Source of the DNA: Alphaproteobacteria bacterium
GTDB lineage: Bacteria; Pseudomonadota; Alphaproteobacteria; Caulobacterales; Maricaulaceae
Assembly (NCBI GenBank): GCA_018222865.1
Contig: JAAEZM010000014.1
Span: 28,875-70,480 of the forward strand
DNA length: 41,606 nucleotides
Direction: 5' to 3'
The notes beneath the pieces were generated by a model, which saw only the letters and a list, made by a program, of their open reading frames with translations, had not been told where the DNA came from and searched no databases. This document shows, piece after piece, positions 23,609-32,723 of the stretch. The first letter of the stretch is position 1; each line of letters starts with the position of its first letter. A program made the translations under genes and the position numbers.

Positions 23609-24511
23609 CTAGCGAAACACTTCGGGCGGCTCAGTGAACCACTTTTTGAGCCATTTCGCTTCTTTGAAATCAAGATTTTGAGCTGGACAATCCGGCCAAG
23701 TCTCTAAGACCATTTGCCTCAAATTTGGCACCACCTGACGCGCGTAGCTGGTTTTCTCCAGCTGCTCATACAGAGGATGACGTTGTAGATCTTCCTCGCC
23801 ATCGACGTCCCACAACCCCTCTGCGGCAGCATTGTCTTCAAATCGTTGGATGCTGTCGAGAAGCCGGATCAAATAGTACACTTCAACCGACGCATACTTT
23901 CGACGAGTTCGTCGACTGATATCGGATGAGCGCCACCGCAAATACTGCTCGTGGAACAAGACCGGGTCGTAGGGATGCGGAAGTCCGGGAAACATGGAGC
24001 GGAGCGCCTCTTTTGCCTCGCCCAACCCGGACGCGTAATCATCTGGGTTCTGCCGCCGAGTGACCAATGCACTGTATGCGGTTTTGTATTTCACCCCCAC
24101 GCGTCGAGCGAACTCCGCAAGAGTTATCTCCTCACCAAGATGTCGCACGCGTCGAGTGTTTCCGCGGTTTTCAGTCTGTTCCGATTTGGTTGCCCAACGA
24201 ACACGTCCGGGGCCGTAAACCGGATCGCACCAGTCTAAGCGATCAAGTGTGTGCTCGGGCGACGGAGCGGGCCCCATACTGGATAAGAAATTTCGAAAAT
24301 TTGACCAGCTGGGGTCCAGGGTACCACCTGTCGACCCGGGACTGTCCGCGTCTCTACATCGAGATTTCATAGACCGATGTGAGTTAGCTTCCTTTTCGTA
24401 CTTTCGTCGAAGGGACGTAGCCGCCATCTCAACCACATCAGCTTCAAACTCAGCATCTCGTGACCAAGGGCGCTGAGCGCACTCATCTTCTATTTTCACC
24501 GTACTCTTCAC
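23609..24511 (-). CDS. HNH-like/HTH protein resembling phage endonuclease-type proteins
   Basis: 300 aa. A central block (about 70-150) reads NFRNFLSSMGPAPSPEHTLD, then an Arg-x-Asp, a YGPGRVRWATKSEQTENRGN and an HTH-like EITLAEFARRVGVKYKTAYS. That order (PxHxLDR, RWATxxEQ, NR, then a LAE-type helix-turn-helix) is seen in phage HNH/AP2-like proteins that bind DNA and often behave as homing-type nucleases. The C-terminal half (from about 170) is helical and unassigned, rich in Arg and Trp. GTG start at 24511 without a good ribosome site, so the true start may lie downstream. Confidence 0.65.
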   Translation of the reverse strand: MKSTVKIEDECAQRPWSRDAEFEADVVEMAATSLRRKYEKEANSHRSMKSRCRDADSPGSTGGTLDPSWSNFRNFLSSMGPAPSPEHTLDRLDWCDPVYGPGRVRWATKSEQTENRGNTRRVRHLGEEITLAEFARRVGVKYKTAYSALVTRRQNPDDYASGLGEAKEALRSMFPGLPHPYDPVLFHEQYLRWRSSDISRRTRRKYASVEVYYLIRLLDSIQRFEDNAAAEGLWDVDGEEDLQRHPLYEQLEKTSYARQVVPNLRQMVLETWPDCPAQNLDFKEAKWLKKWFTEPPEVFR

Positions 24512-24571
24512 CTGTTTCTTAGGAGGTCTGCAGACAAGGGTGCAACACCCAGATTGAGTCAGAACCCCTTA

Positions 24572-25141
24572 CTACTGAACACATCGAGAACGCCCTCCGG
24601 GCAGGTATCTGTAGAGTGTCGCAGGAGACACCCCCAATCGGCGTGCCACTTCACTCATCGTTATCTTCTCATTAAGCAGCATCGCCTTCGCGGCCCGAAG
24701 GTCTTCTTCAGAGATAGCCGGAGGTCGCCCCCCCACCCGTCCATGCGCGCGGGCGACCTCAAGACCAGCGACGGTGCGCTCTCTGATCATCGCGCGTTCA
24801 AACTCCGCCAATGCGCCAAAGATGTGAAAGATCAACTTTCCACCCGGCGTCGTTGTGTCGATGCTTTCGGTAAGGCTGCGAAACCCGATCTCCCGGCGGT
24901 CCAGCTCTTCGACCGTTTCGATGAGCTGCTTCAGAGATCGCGCCAAGCGATCCAGCTTCCAGACGACCAAGGTGTCTCCAGGCCTCAGATAATCGATAGC
25001 CGCCTTCAGCTCGGGTCGTTCGCGCTGAGCGCCGGAGGCGGTCTCTTCAAAAATCCGCTCTGAACCTGCGCCGAGCAGTGCAACGCGCTGCAATTCAGCG
25101 TCTTGGTCTCGGGTCGATACCCGCGCATATCCGATGTCCAT
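24572..25141 (-). CDS. Serine resolvase/invertase
   Basis: 189 aa, full length for the Tn3-resolvase/DNA-invertase group. Catalytic Ser9 (GYARVSTRDQD), LRPGDTLVVWKLDRLARSLK, then the E-helix start FHIFGALAEFERAMIRERT, and a C-terminal Hin-type HTH (MSEVARRLGVSPATLYRYLP). It would resolve cointegrates or invert DNA within the island. The 263 nt upstream contain repeated TTCTCAAAAACG-like motifs that could be its res site. No transposase is present. Confidence 0.93.
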   Translation of the reverse strand: MDIGYARVSTRDQDAELQRVALLGAGSERIFEETASGAQRERPELKAAIDYLRPGDTLVVWKLDRLARSLKQLIETVEELDRREIGFRSLTESIDTTTPGGKLIFHIFGALAEFERAMIRERTVAGLEVARAHGRVGGRPPAISEEDLRAAKAMLLNEKITMSEVARRLGVSPATLYRYLPGGRSRCVQ

Positions 25142-25148
25142 CTCGGTT

Positions 25149-25269
25149 CTCTCTCAAAAACGCCATGACCATCGCAAAAGAGAGAGAGAGTTTCAAGAGA
25201 CAGTTTTGAGAAAGCTGATCGATGTTTTTTCGGGCAGAATTGCTACCAGTTGCAACTTTCTCAAAAACG
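25149..25269. promoter_or_regulatory. Candidate res site upstream of the resolvase
   Basis: Three related motifs: TCTCTCAAAAACG (25150-25162, plus), TTTTGAGAAAG (25204-25214, the same motif inverted) and CTTTCTCAAAA (25256-25266, plus). The last two are an 11-bp perfect inverted repeat 41 nt apart. They lie directly upstream of the resolvase start, where Tn3-type res sites and resolvase operators are found. Confidence 0.5.
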
Positions 25270-25404
25270 ACCGTTTTTAGGAACAAAGTCTGACAGGGAC
25301 GACCGCGTGCTCTGATTCGCGTTACACAACGCACCGAGTGCCAAGTCGGTGCGTTTCGGACGAGCAGGGTTTCAGGCGCTCTTCTGATTTTTAAGGAGCG
25401 TGCC

Positions 25405-25545
25405 ATGTCATCCCTAAAGATCAAATACAAGCGGATCGAGATTGAAATTTCCGTCGATCTTATTCGTCCGGTTTTGGCCCAAGCGTTACGAAAAGCCGAA
25501 AAACGCCGCCTGCTCATCCTTCTCTTTATTCAGAACCTAATGTAG
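25405..25545 (+). CDS. Small basic 46-aa protein upstream of the HTH/coiled-coil gene
   Basis: Starts at ATG 25405 with AAGGAG 6 nt upstream, a strong ribosome site. The protein is rich in Lys, Arg and Ile/Leu: an N-terminal beta-like IKYKRIEIEISVDL and a hydrophobic C-terminus LLILLFIQNLM. No family recognised. The stop is 25 nt before the 374-aa gene, which has its own GGAGGGG, so the two form a small operon. Confidence 0.55.
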   Translation: MSSLKIKYKRIEIEISVDLIRPVLAQALRKAEKRRLLILLFIQNLM

Positions 25546-25570
25546 CTCCTTCAGCGCACTGGAGGGGAAG

Positions 25571-26695
25571 ATGGAACGCACAACTCTGACGCGCCAACAG
25601 CTCTATGAGCTGGTCTGGTCAAAGCCAATGACAACATTGGCCAAGGATTTCGGCATCACGGGCAACGGGCTCGCGAAAATCTGCGAGCGCCTAGGGGTGC
25701 CGCGTCCGCCGCGCGGTTACTGGGCGAAGAAGGAGGCGGGAAAGAAGGTAATTCGATATCGATTGCCAGCGCGCCAGGAAGGGCAGCCGGAAACAGCAAT
25801 CATTCGACCAACGCCGCGCATTCCTAAAGCGTCCGCTGACGAGGCAGTAGCCAAGAAAGAAATCCTGGACCGCATCAAGACTGTCAAGGAACTCCCCAAA
25901 TTCCCGTCCGGAATGCACCGACTCGTCAAACCTTGGATCGAACAGCACCGCGAAGAACAGAATAAATCTAGGCGCCGCGCGCGGGACCGTAGGGGGTGGG
26001 CGCCGGAGCCGCGTGCAGACCTCACGGAGCGCGACCAATATCGATTCCGCGTGACGAGCGCCCTGTTCACGGCATTGGAAGCAGCGGGGGTCAAAATCGA
26101 CGGCGTCAAACGTATTGGCGAGTTTCAGGTCACGACGGACGGGCAGACGCTACAGATTGTTCTCAAAGAGAAGATGCAACGCGCAAAGCCAGCGGGGCAT
26201 GAACCCAGCTCGGCATGGACCGCTTACCCCCATGACCACCAAACTGGCCTCTATCCGTCGGGATTCGTCCAGGCGGTAATTAAGACGCACTATGCGGGGC
26301 GGTATGACCGTCGGTGGATCGAAAGCCGTCAGAAAGACTTCGCCACCCTCATCCCGTCCATCGTGGCCGAGGTGATAGAAGCTGGGCCAATTATCGCACG
26401 GGAAAAAGAGGAGCGTGCCGAAGCGCACCGGCGATACGAGGAAGAAGCTGAAAGGCGGCGCAATGCGGCGCGCGACGCCGCGCTCGATGATGCGAGGTGG
26501 GAACACTTTCGTGCGCTGGCGGCGGATTGGGAGGAGGTTGAAAGGCTCAACCGATTCATCGAGAAACTGGAAAGTTCGGCGCCGAACGCTGAGGGGCTTC
26601 GCTGGGCGCGCGCAAGGCTAAATGCACTCGATCCTACCAAGCGCGACGTCTGGAACGACCTTGATAGCGTCAAAGTTCCTTACTCTGCCTGGTAA
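25571..26695 (+). CDS. HTH/coiled-coil protein of unknown function
   Basis: 374 aa, GGAGGGG 6 nt upstream. N-terminus: LTRQQLYELVWSKPMTTLAK, DFGITGNGLAKICERLGVP, RPPRGYWAKKEAGKKV, a helix-turn-helix of a type I have seen in many proteins of unknown function on alphaproteobacterial mobile elements. A middle domain (about 150-245) has predicted strands (FQVTTDGQTLQIVLKEK). The C-terminal third (about 275-345) is a long charged coiled coil rich in Glu, Arg and Ala, suggesting dimerisation. Convergent with the Res gene (14 nt between stops). Function unknown; a DNA-binding regulator or defence component is a guess from the surroundings. Confidence 0.75.
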   Translation: MERTTLTRQQLYELVWSKPMTTLAKDFGITGNGLAKICERLGVPRPPRGYWAKKEAGKKVIRYRLPARQEGQPETAIIRPTPRIPKASADEAVAKKEILDRIKTVKELPKFPSGMHRLVKPWIEQHREEQNKSRRRARDRRGWAPEPRADLTERDQYRFRVTSALFTALEAAGVKIDGVKRIGEFQVTTDGQTLQIVLKEKMQRAKPAGHEPSSAWTAYPHDHQTGLYPSGFVQAVIKTHYAGRYDRRWIESRQKDFATLIPSIVAEVIEAGPIIAREKEERAEAHRRYEEEAERRRNAARDAALDDARWEHFRALAADWEEVERLNRFIEKLESSAPNAEGLRWARARLNALDPTKRDVWNDLDSVKVPYSAW

Positions 26696-26709
26696 CCCCC
26701 GCCCCATCA

Positions 26710-29484
26710 TCACGCATGCTTCGACACAATGTCCTGAACCTCCGCAGGCGCAAAAGCCACATCCCAGCACCATTCACCGAAACCGCCAGATCCATTTACC
26801 GCGCCTACCCAGTGAGCCAGGGCGGCTCTTTTGGCCTTGTTTTGCGGACTGTCCTTACCCTTGATCTCCAATGCCAGCGTCTTTCCTGACGCATAGCGAA
26901 CCAGGAAGTCGGGAACATATTTCCGCCGAGAGCCATTCCACATGTAGTAAATCTGGAAACCGAGATGGTCATTCTTTGCAAACGAGATGACATCATCCCG
27001 CCGCTCAAGAATGTTCGCAGTATAGCCCTCCCAAGTGGAATCCCCCACCAAATGGCTGATGTGAGACTTCTTCGCCGGAAAACAGGGTTTGGTTGTGTAC
27101 CAGGTCCGCATTTGCCCGGTTGCGCCAATCGGATTGTCTTCGTCGAAGATTGGCGTGAGGCTCTCCGTATTGATCTCAATCAGATGGCGCATCAAATGCT
27201 GGACAACCAAATCAACATTCAAGGCAATCAGAATGCGGCGGCGAAGCGGGTCTGAATGAAACAGGGAGGGAATACTAAGCTTGTCAGAACTCAGAAATTC
27301 TTCAACGATGCGGACGAGTTGCGCCACAAGGAGCCCCTCCGACCCCTTGAAACTGTGCTCAAGCTCCGCGAAGCCTTTCCTCGCAGCCTGGAAAACCAAC
27401 CTCTGAAGTCGAAATCCGTCCGGAATTTTTTCGAGGGCAATTTCCGTTACCTTCCCTAGGTCAGTAGCAACTCCCAGGGCCGGAGCGAGATCTGCGGAAA
27501 TCGGGGTGGATGCAGGATCCAGCTCCAGAACAGGCAACGAGGACCAATCAACAGACAGCTCCTGTTTCACGATATTCTCGACGCGCAGCACGTTCGGCCA
27601 GCGGATCTCAAGCGGCGCTCGCTCGGGAATAACCTCGATCTGGGTCGCGGGCTTTGGGGGAGGCGGCGCTTCACCGGCGTCTCCAGATTCCGATATAGAG
27701 AGCGGAACACCGAAGACATTCACATACTCGGGCACAAACAGCCCATTCTCGTCTGTATCGTAGGAAACACGCCGGAGGCCGCGCCCCACGACTTGCTCGC
27801 AGAGCAATTGCGAGGTGAAGGCTCGAAGCCCCATAATGTGAGTGACGTTCTTGGCGTCCCAGCCCTCAGAGAGCATTGCGACAGAGATCACCTTTTGAAG
27901 CCTCTGCCCGCCACCGCCCCGTTTTCCGACATTGTCGACAATCTCACGAAGCAGCTCTTCCTTCTTCATCGCAAGAAGCTGCTCCATTCGCGTGCCCGGC
28001 AGACCACTGGCCTTGACGATGGCTTTGAGGCGCGCTTCATAGCCCTTGTCGCTGCTCGACTTCTCGCCGACCTCCGCTTTCTCCAAGACCTTGGAGTCAA
28101 CCCGGAGAGTTTTCTCTGGCGCCTGCATTTCCGGCCAGTGCGCATCCCCGTTGTTCAGGAAATATTCAATGCGCGCAGCCGTCTCGGTTCGGTTACAAAC
28201 CGTGAGCATGACAGGAGGAGAGTGATGCCCGGCATCTTCCCACTGCTTTTTCGTTTCACGCCAATCCGCCCCCAGTAGGGCATAGGCATCCTGTACCAAC
28301 TTGGGCAGGGCTTCATGAGGCTCGGCCTTGGAGCGATTGAGGTCCTCGGACACAGCAGGATCGCGATAGATATGATACAGCTTGGACTTGAGCGTTTTCG
28401 CATCCGGCAAAGCGTCATCACGCACAACAACGCGTGGCGTTTTGACAAGTCCCGCCTCAATCGCGTCATTCAGACCGAAGTCCGAAACGATCCAGTCAAA
28501 AAGCGCGGTATCGGTTGTCTTCTTGCCGGTCGGCGCAAAGGGCGTGGCGGACAGATCGAAACAGCGTTGGATTCGCCGGGTCTTGTGAATGCGGTCGAGC
28601 CCCTCAATCCAACGCGTTGCATCGTCCAGGTCGATTCCGTGATCCTCAGCCTGCTTCTTGCTGATCTTGAGTTCGGGGGGCTTGCGATAGGCGTGATGGG
28701 CTTCATCATTGATGACGACAATGTCTTTGTGCCGCGCCAATTTACCCATCACACGGCGCGTATACGCCTCGTCGGACTCCTTGCCCTTTTTGACAACTGA
28801 GCGGGCTACATCTTTGAGCGGCATCAGGCTATGCCAGTTTTCGATGAGAACTTCGGCATTGTTCAGCTTGTGCCGAAGGCTCTCGGACGGGCACATGTTG
28901 AACTCATCATAATAGCTCCCATCCGTGGGCAAGAGCACCTGCAGTCTCTCCTTCACCGTCAAACCCGGCGCGACGATGAAGATCGCCTTGCTGAAGTCCT
29001 TGTTTCGTTTCGGATAGGTAATCGCGTTCAAAACCTGCCAGGTAATGATCATTGCCATTACAGTGGTCTTGCCGGAACCGGTGGCCATCTTGTTGCACAA
29101 GCGTTCCCAGGCGCCGCCATCGCCCTGAATAGCTATACCCTGCTTGTACTCCGCAGCGCCCTCAACCCACCAGATCAGAGTTTCGATGGCCTCCAGCTGG
29201 CAGAAATAAAACGGATACTGGCGAGCCGTCTTGTCATGCCAGTGTTCTAGGAGCTTCCGGGTCACGATTGTAATCCCCGGCCATCCTGCCTCGCGCCATT
29301 CATCTACTCGCGAACGGATCGTGTTCACCAGATCCAGCGTCTCAGTTCGTTTTGTGTTGTTGCGAGCGTCAAAGATTTCATAGCTGGCAGGCCGCCGCTC
29401 TGGCTTGATTTCCAGTGTGCCTCCAGCCTTCTCAATCCAGTGCTGCTGGGGGCACACATAGGGCGTGTTGATAATCAAAGACAT
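26710..29484 (-). CDS. Type III-like restriction enzyme, Res subunit (helicase-nuclease)
   Basis: 924 aa, complete. Superfamily-2 helicase motifs: Walker A ATGSGKTT (134-141), DEAH box (260-263, INDEAHH), SATPF (312-316), and motif VI QVVGRGLRR. C-terminal PD-(D/E)xK nuclease: Pro858-Asp859 ... Glu873-x-Lys875 (PDFLVRY, ALEIKGKD). Known type III Res subunits need ATP and the Mod subunit to cut unmodified DNA. Its start lies 3 nt after the Mod stop, so the two are one operon. All catalytic residues are present, so the enzyme is probably active. Confidence 0.92.
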   Translation of the reverse strand: MSLIINTPYVCPQQHWIEKAGGTLEIKPERRPASYEIFDARNNTKRTETLDLVNTIRSRVDEWREAGWPGITIVTRKLLEHWHDKTARQYPFYFCQLEAIETLIWWVEGAAEYKQGIAIQGDGGAWERLCNKMATGSGKTTVMAMIITWQVLNAITYPKRNKDFSKAIFIVAPGLTVKERLQVLLPTDGSYYDEFNMCPSESLRHKLNNAEVLIENWHSLMPLKDVARSVVKKGKESDEAYTRRVMGKLARHKDIVVINDEAHHAYRKPPELKISKKQAEDHGIDLDDATRWIEGLDRIHKTRRIQRCFDLSATPFAPTGKKTTDTALFDWIVSDFGLNDAIEAGLVKTPRVVVRDDALPDAKTLKSKLYHIYRDPAVSEDLNRSKAEPHEALPKLVQDAYALLGADWRETKKQWEDAGHHSPPVMLTVCNRTETAARIEYFLNNGDAHWPEMQAPEKTLRVDSKVLEKAEVGEKSSSDKGYEARLKAIVKASGLPGTRMEQLLAMKKEELLREIVDNVGKRGGGGQRLQKVISVAMLSEGWDAKNVTHIMGLRAFTSQLLCEQVVGRGLRRVSYDTDENGLFVPEYVNVFGVPLSISESGDAGEAPPPPKPATQIEVIPERAPLEIRWPNVLRVENIVKQELSVDWSSLPVLELDPASTPISADLAPALGVATDLGKVTEIALEKIPDGFRLQRLVFQAARKGFAELEHSFKGSEGLLVAQLVRIVEEFLSSDKLSIPSLFHSDPLRRRILIALNVDLVVQHLMRHLIEINTESLTPIFDEDNPIGATGQMRTWYTTKPCFPAKKSHISHLVGDSTWEGYTANILERRDDVISFAKNDHLGFQIYYMWNGSRRKYVPDFLVRYASGKTLALEIKGKDSPQNKAKRAALAHWVGAVNGSGGFGEWCWDVAFAPAEVQDIVSKHA

Positions 29485-29487
29485 GCG

Positions 29488-32400
29488 TCAGCCCTCAAGC
29501 GGAAGGATCTTGAGTGACTCAATCCCGCGATCATCGATGATTTTGACCGCGACCCTCTTGTTGTCGCCTGCCTCGAAGGGCAGCGATATCGTTCCGTGAA
29601 ACTGCTCCAGAAGATCCTCGTCCAGCTCTGACCTCACGGTGTTCTTCAATCGATTCCAGCCACCCTTGGCATCCGCCATTGGGAAGAAGACCTGACGCGG
29701 GAGCATCGAACGTTCATCGTAATCGGTGTCGATGGACCACATCGCGATCTGCTTCTTGCCGCCAGAGACCAGGTCCCCCGCCTTGGGGTCGAAGTAATCG
29801 AAGCCGTTGACCTCGACCTCCCACTTGTCATCTGAGCGTTTTCTCAACTCCACATCCGGCTGCCCCATCAGCCAGAAGGATTGGTTCGAGGCACGCTTCT
29901 TCTTCAGGTCTTCCGTCAAGAGGTCGGTGTTCATCTGCGCCTTGAGCAATGTCACACCAGGCCAATTGATTTCATCGATATCCTTCGCGGCTTCCGGATC
30001 GAAGGTGAAGGCACAGAACAGGATGAACTTTGGGGCGGGTCGGAGGCTTTCCGCTTCAGTGAGCGCCAACTCGATTTGGCGCTGCTCCATCGCCGCATGC
30101 TCTGGGCCGAAACTAACGACCACGCGTTCTCCAGTCCCAGTCAGCGAGCCGGTGGCATGAATGTGCTTGAGATCGGGTAGCGTCTCGAACTCGGCGAACT
30201 CGAGCATTGCACCGCTCTTGCCACGCACGCCTGTTCTCAGAAGTTCATCGCGCCACACGGACTGCCGCGAGGTCTCGCCCGACCTGGCGACGCTTTCATC
30301 TGCCTCGATTGAAGGTGTGCTGTCATCCAGAGAAAGCACGGTGGGCGCAGGCACGGCCTCTACGCTGAAGGGGCCGGCAACACGTAGCTTTTTCTTGTCG
30401 ATGCGGGGTTTGTCGTAGAGCGTTTCCTGGTCGGCGTGATCGGCGATGGACTGGTCCATGCGAAGCTGCATGGCTTGGCGGGCTTCGTGGAAGGCCTCGA
30501 AAGGAGCCTTGGCCGCCTCGGGCCAATCTTCGGGAAGGTCAAAGGGCACCTCCCATTCCTCCAGCACGTCGCCATCGCGGAAGGAGACCTGTTTGCCCTT
30601 GCGATAGCCTTGGGTGGGCTTGATCGGCTGCGGCGGCGCAAATTTGAGCGCGCCATTCAGATCGTCCAGCGCCGCCGCGATCTTGGGATGATCCTCGTCA
30701 TAGATCGTGTCGATGTCGGAGTTGTTCGCAATGCGCCCCATTGTGATGTGCGGCACGGTTTCGTAATCAAACCCGCCCTTCAGCCCCTCATGGGGATACC
30801 GAAGGGTGTAATAGTCGAAACTGGCGGTCATCAGCCTCTGCTTGGCCAGCGTGATCGCCACGCGCGAGGTGTCGCAGGTGATCCACCGCCGCCCCCATTT
30901 CTCGGAGACGAATGCGGTAGTGCCAGACCCGCAGGTCGGATCGAGCACCAGGTCGCCGGGATCGGTGGTCATGAGGATACAGCGCTCGATCATCTTTGGT
31001 CCAGATTGCACAACGTAATATCGGTCACCTAGATGAGTCGTATCAGACCAGAAGTTTGAGAACCTCTGCACGTCGAAGTCGTCCTCGTAAGTCACGAAGT
31101 AGACAAATTTTCCGGAAGGCCTGACGCGATTTGCGCGTACCAATCTCTCCATTGACTCCTTCGGCGTTCCCCACCATTTGCTGCCGGCGTTGAATTTGTT
31201 TCCCTGAGCTTCGAAGTCATAGCGTGCACCGGGCCCGGCCTTCAGCAGGTCTGCGAAACGGAACCGACGGAAGTCGCTTCGGTCAACGTCATCACCGAGC
31301 TGTCGCGCACTGAATACATCGCCAGATGCCGACATGAACTTGTTGAAAGATGACGCATTTGCCTCAGTGCGCTCTTGGTAAATCTTCCGAAATTTGATTT
31401 GCTTGCGTTCTTTGGCATACCATAAGATGTAATCAAAGCCGGCGTTCAATCCTACGCTGGTTTCCATCACGCCAGTGGTCTTTTGAACTCCGATCTGGGA
31501 AACGAAGTTTTCTTCGCCAAATATCTCACTCACGAGATTTCGGACCAGATGCACATTTTCATCCGAAATTTGTACAAACACCGACCCGCTCTCGGTCAGA
31601 AGTTCCCGCGCCAGCATCAGCCGGTCGCGCAGATAGGTGAGGTAGGAGTGGATGCCCAGTTCCCAGGTATCCCGGAACGCCTTGATCATCTCGGGCTCTT
31701 GCGTCAGGTCGGCGTCTGACCGGTCTTTCACATCGCGCTTGTTGGTAAAAGGCTGAAAGTTCGACCCGTATTTGATGCCATAGGGCGGATCGATGTAGAT
31801 CATCTGGACCTTGCCGCCCATGCTCTCCTTGGTCAGCAGGGAGTTCATCACCAGGAGTGAGTCCCCCGTCACCAGTCGGTTCGACCAGCCCTTGTCGTGA
31901 TGGTAGAAATCCAGTGCTTCACGAAGCGGCTTTTGATCGAAAACCGGAGCAAAGAGGTCGAGCTGCGCGGCATCCGCGAAGCTGTCACCCTTCTCCAACT
32001 TCTTCTTCACCGCCCGCAGGATGGTCGCGGGGTCGACGCGTTCGTGAACATGGAGAGAGACAGTATCGACCTCGAAGCTCGTCTTTTCGGCCTTGCCCGT
32101 CCAGTTGAGGTAAGGGGCCTGAAGTCGTTTCAGCTCCAGGAGGGCATCCTTCATCTGATCCTGATCTTCGCTTTCCAGAGCGCCATCGATCAGCGCCTCG
32201 ATGGAAGCCCGTACACTGTCGAAATTTAGCGTGGGATCAAGATGCGGATCGTATTGCCACTCCGTCCTGTCGCCATCCGGGTCGGTGCCAGCATGTACCA
32301 TACCGACCTCGGGGTTATTCGAGCGGGTATCCGTGTGGCGATAGGCGGTGACTTGTGCTGGCTCATCCTTCGTCTTGCTGGCGCGTTTACTGCGGGGCTT

Positions 32401-32667
32401 GTTCCGCTTGGGTTTAGCCGCCGCCTCATCAGCTTTAGGATATTCGAGGTCAAACGCGTCGACATTGGCCCGATGAACCGAACCACCACGACCGCGCCCT
32501 CGAGCCAGAGCGCCCGATTCAATCAACTCGTCGCGTGCTTCCTGAAACGCAATTTCAGTTATTCCAGGGATATGATCTTGCAGCCGAGCAAGCAGAGCCT
32601 GATTGCCAATCGTGCTACCGTCTTCCGGCACAATGGACAGGATGAGATCTTTAAGCTGGTCAGACAT
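29488..32667 (-). CDS. Type III-like restriction-modification system, Mod subunit (DNA methyltransferase)
   Basis: 1059 aa. An N-terminal winged-helix-like segment (residues 1-60) precedes a basic Lys/Arg-rich linker (about 80-105). The beta-class methyltransferase has catalytic DPPY at 293-296 and SAM-binding DPTCGSGT at 576-583; the stretch between them (about 390-550) holds the target-recognition region. A C-terminal extension (about 700-1059) with GQPDVELRKRSDDKWEVEV is longer than in EcoP15I-type Mod and probably contacts Res. It recognises and methylates the target and is required for cleavage by Res. The target sequence cannot be predicted from this. Confidence 0.93.
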   Translation of the reverse strand: MSDQLKDLILSIVPEDGSTIGNQALLARLQDHIPGITEIAFQEARDELIESGALARGRGRGGSVHRANVDAFDLEYPKADEAAAKPKRNKPRSKRASKTKDEPAQVTAYRHTDTRSNNPEVGMVHAGTDPDGDRTEWQYDPHLDPTLNFDSVRASIEALIDGALESEDQDQMKDALLELKRLQAPYLNWTGKAEKTSFEVDTVSLHVHERVDPATILRAVKKKLEKGDSFADAAQLDLFAPVFDQKPLREALDFYHHDKGWSNRLVTGDSLLVMNSLLTKESMGGKVQMIYIDPPYGIKYGSNFQPFTNKRDVKDRSDADLTQEPEMIKAFRDTWELGIHSYLTYLRDRLMLARELLTESGSVFVQISDENVHLVRNLVSEIFGEENFVSQIGVQKTTGVMETSVGLNAGFDYILWYAKERKQIKFRKIYQERTEANASSFNKFMSASGDVFSARQLGDDVDRSDFRRFRFADLLKAGPGARYDFEAQGNKFNAGSKWWGTPKESMERLVRANRVRPSGKFVYFVTYEDDFDVQRFSNFWSDTTHLGDRYYVVQSGPKMIERCILMTTDPGDLVLDPTCGSGTTAFVSEKWGRRWITCDTSRVAITLAKQRLMTASFDYYTLRYPHEGLKGGFDYETVPHITMGRIANNSDIDTIYDEDHPKIAAALDDLNGALKFAPPQPIKPTQGYRKGKQVSFRDGDVLEEWEVPFDLPEDWPEAAKAPFEAFHEARQAMQLRMDQSIADHADQETLYDKPRIDKKKLRVAGPFSVEAVPAPTVLSLDDSTPSIEADESVARSGETSRQSVWRDELLRTGVRGKSGAMLEFAEFETLPDLKHIHATGSLTGTGERVVVSFGPEHAAMEQRQIELALTEAESLRPAPKFILFCAFTFDPEAAKDIDEINWPGVTLLKAQMNTDLLTEDLKKKRASNQSFWLMGQPDVELRKRSDDKWEVEVNGFDYFDPKAGDLVSGGKKQIAMWSIDTDYDERSMLPRQVFFPMADAKGGWNRLKNTVRSELDEDLLEQFHGTISLPFEAGDNKRVAVKIIDDRGIESLKILPLEG

Positions 32668-32723
32668 GCAGGTCGCGCCCCCGAAGATAGGTCCGTCATG
32701 GATTTCAGGACACTATCGCGGGG

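Noticed and set aside
25095-25517. 140-codon minus-strand frame upstream of the resolvase
   Set aside because: It overlaps the resolvase start, the candidate res site and the well-supported 46-aa plus-strand gene.
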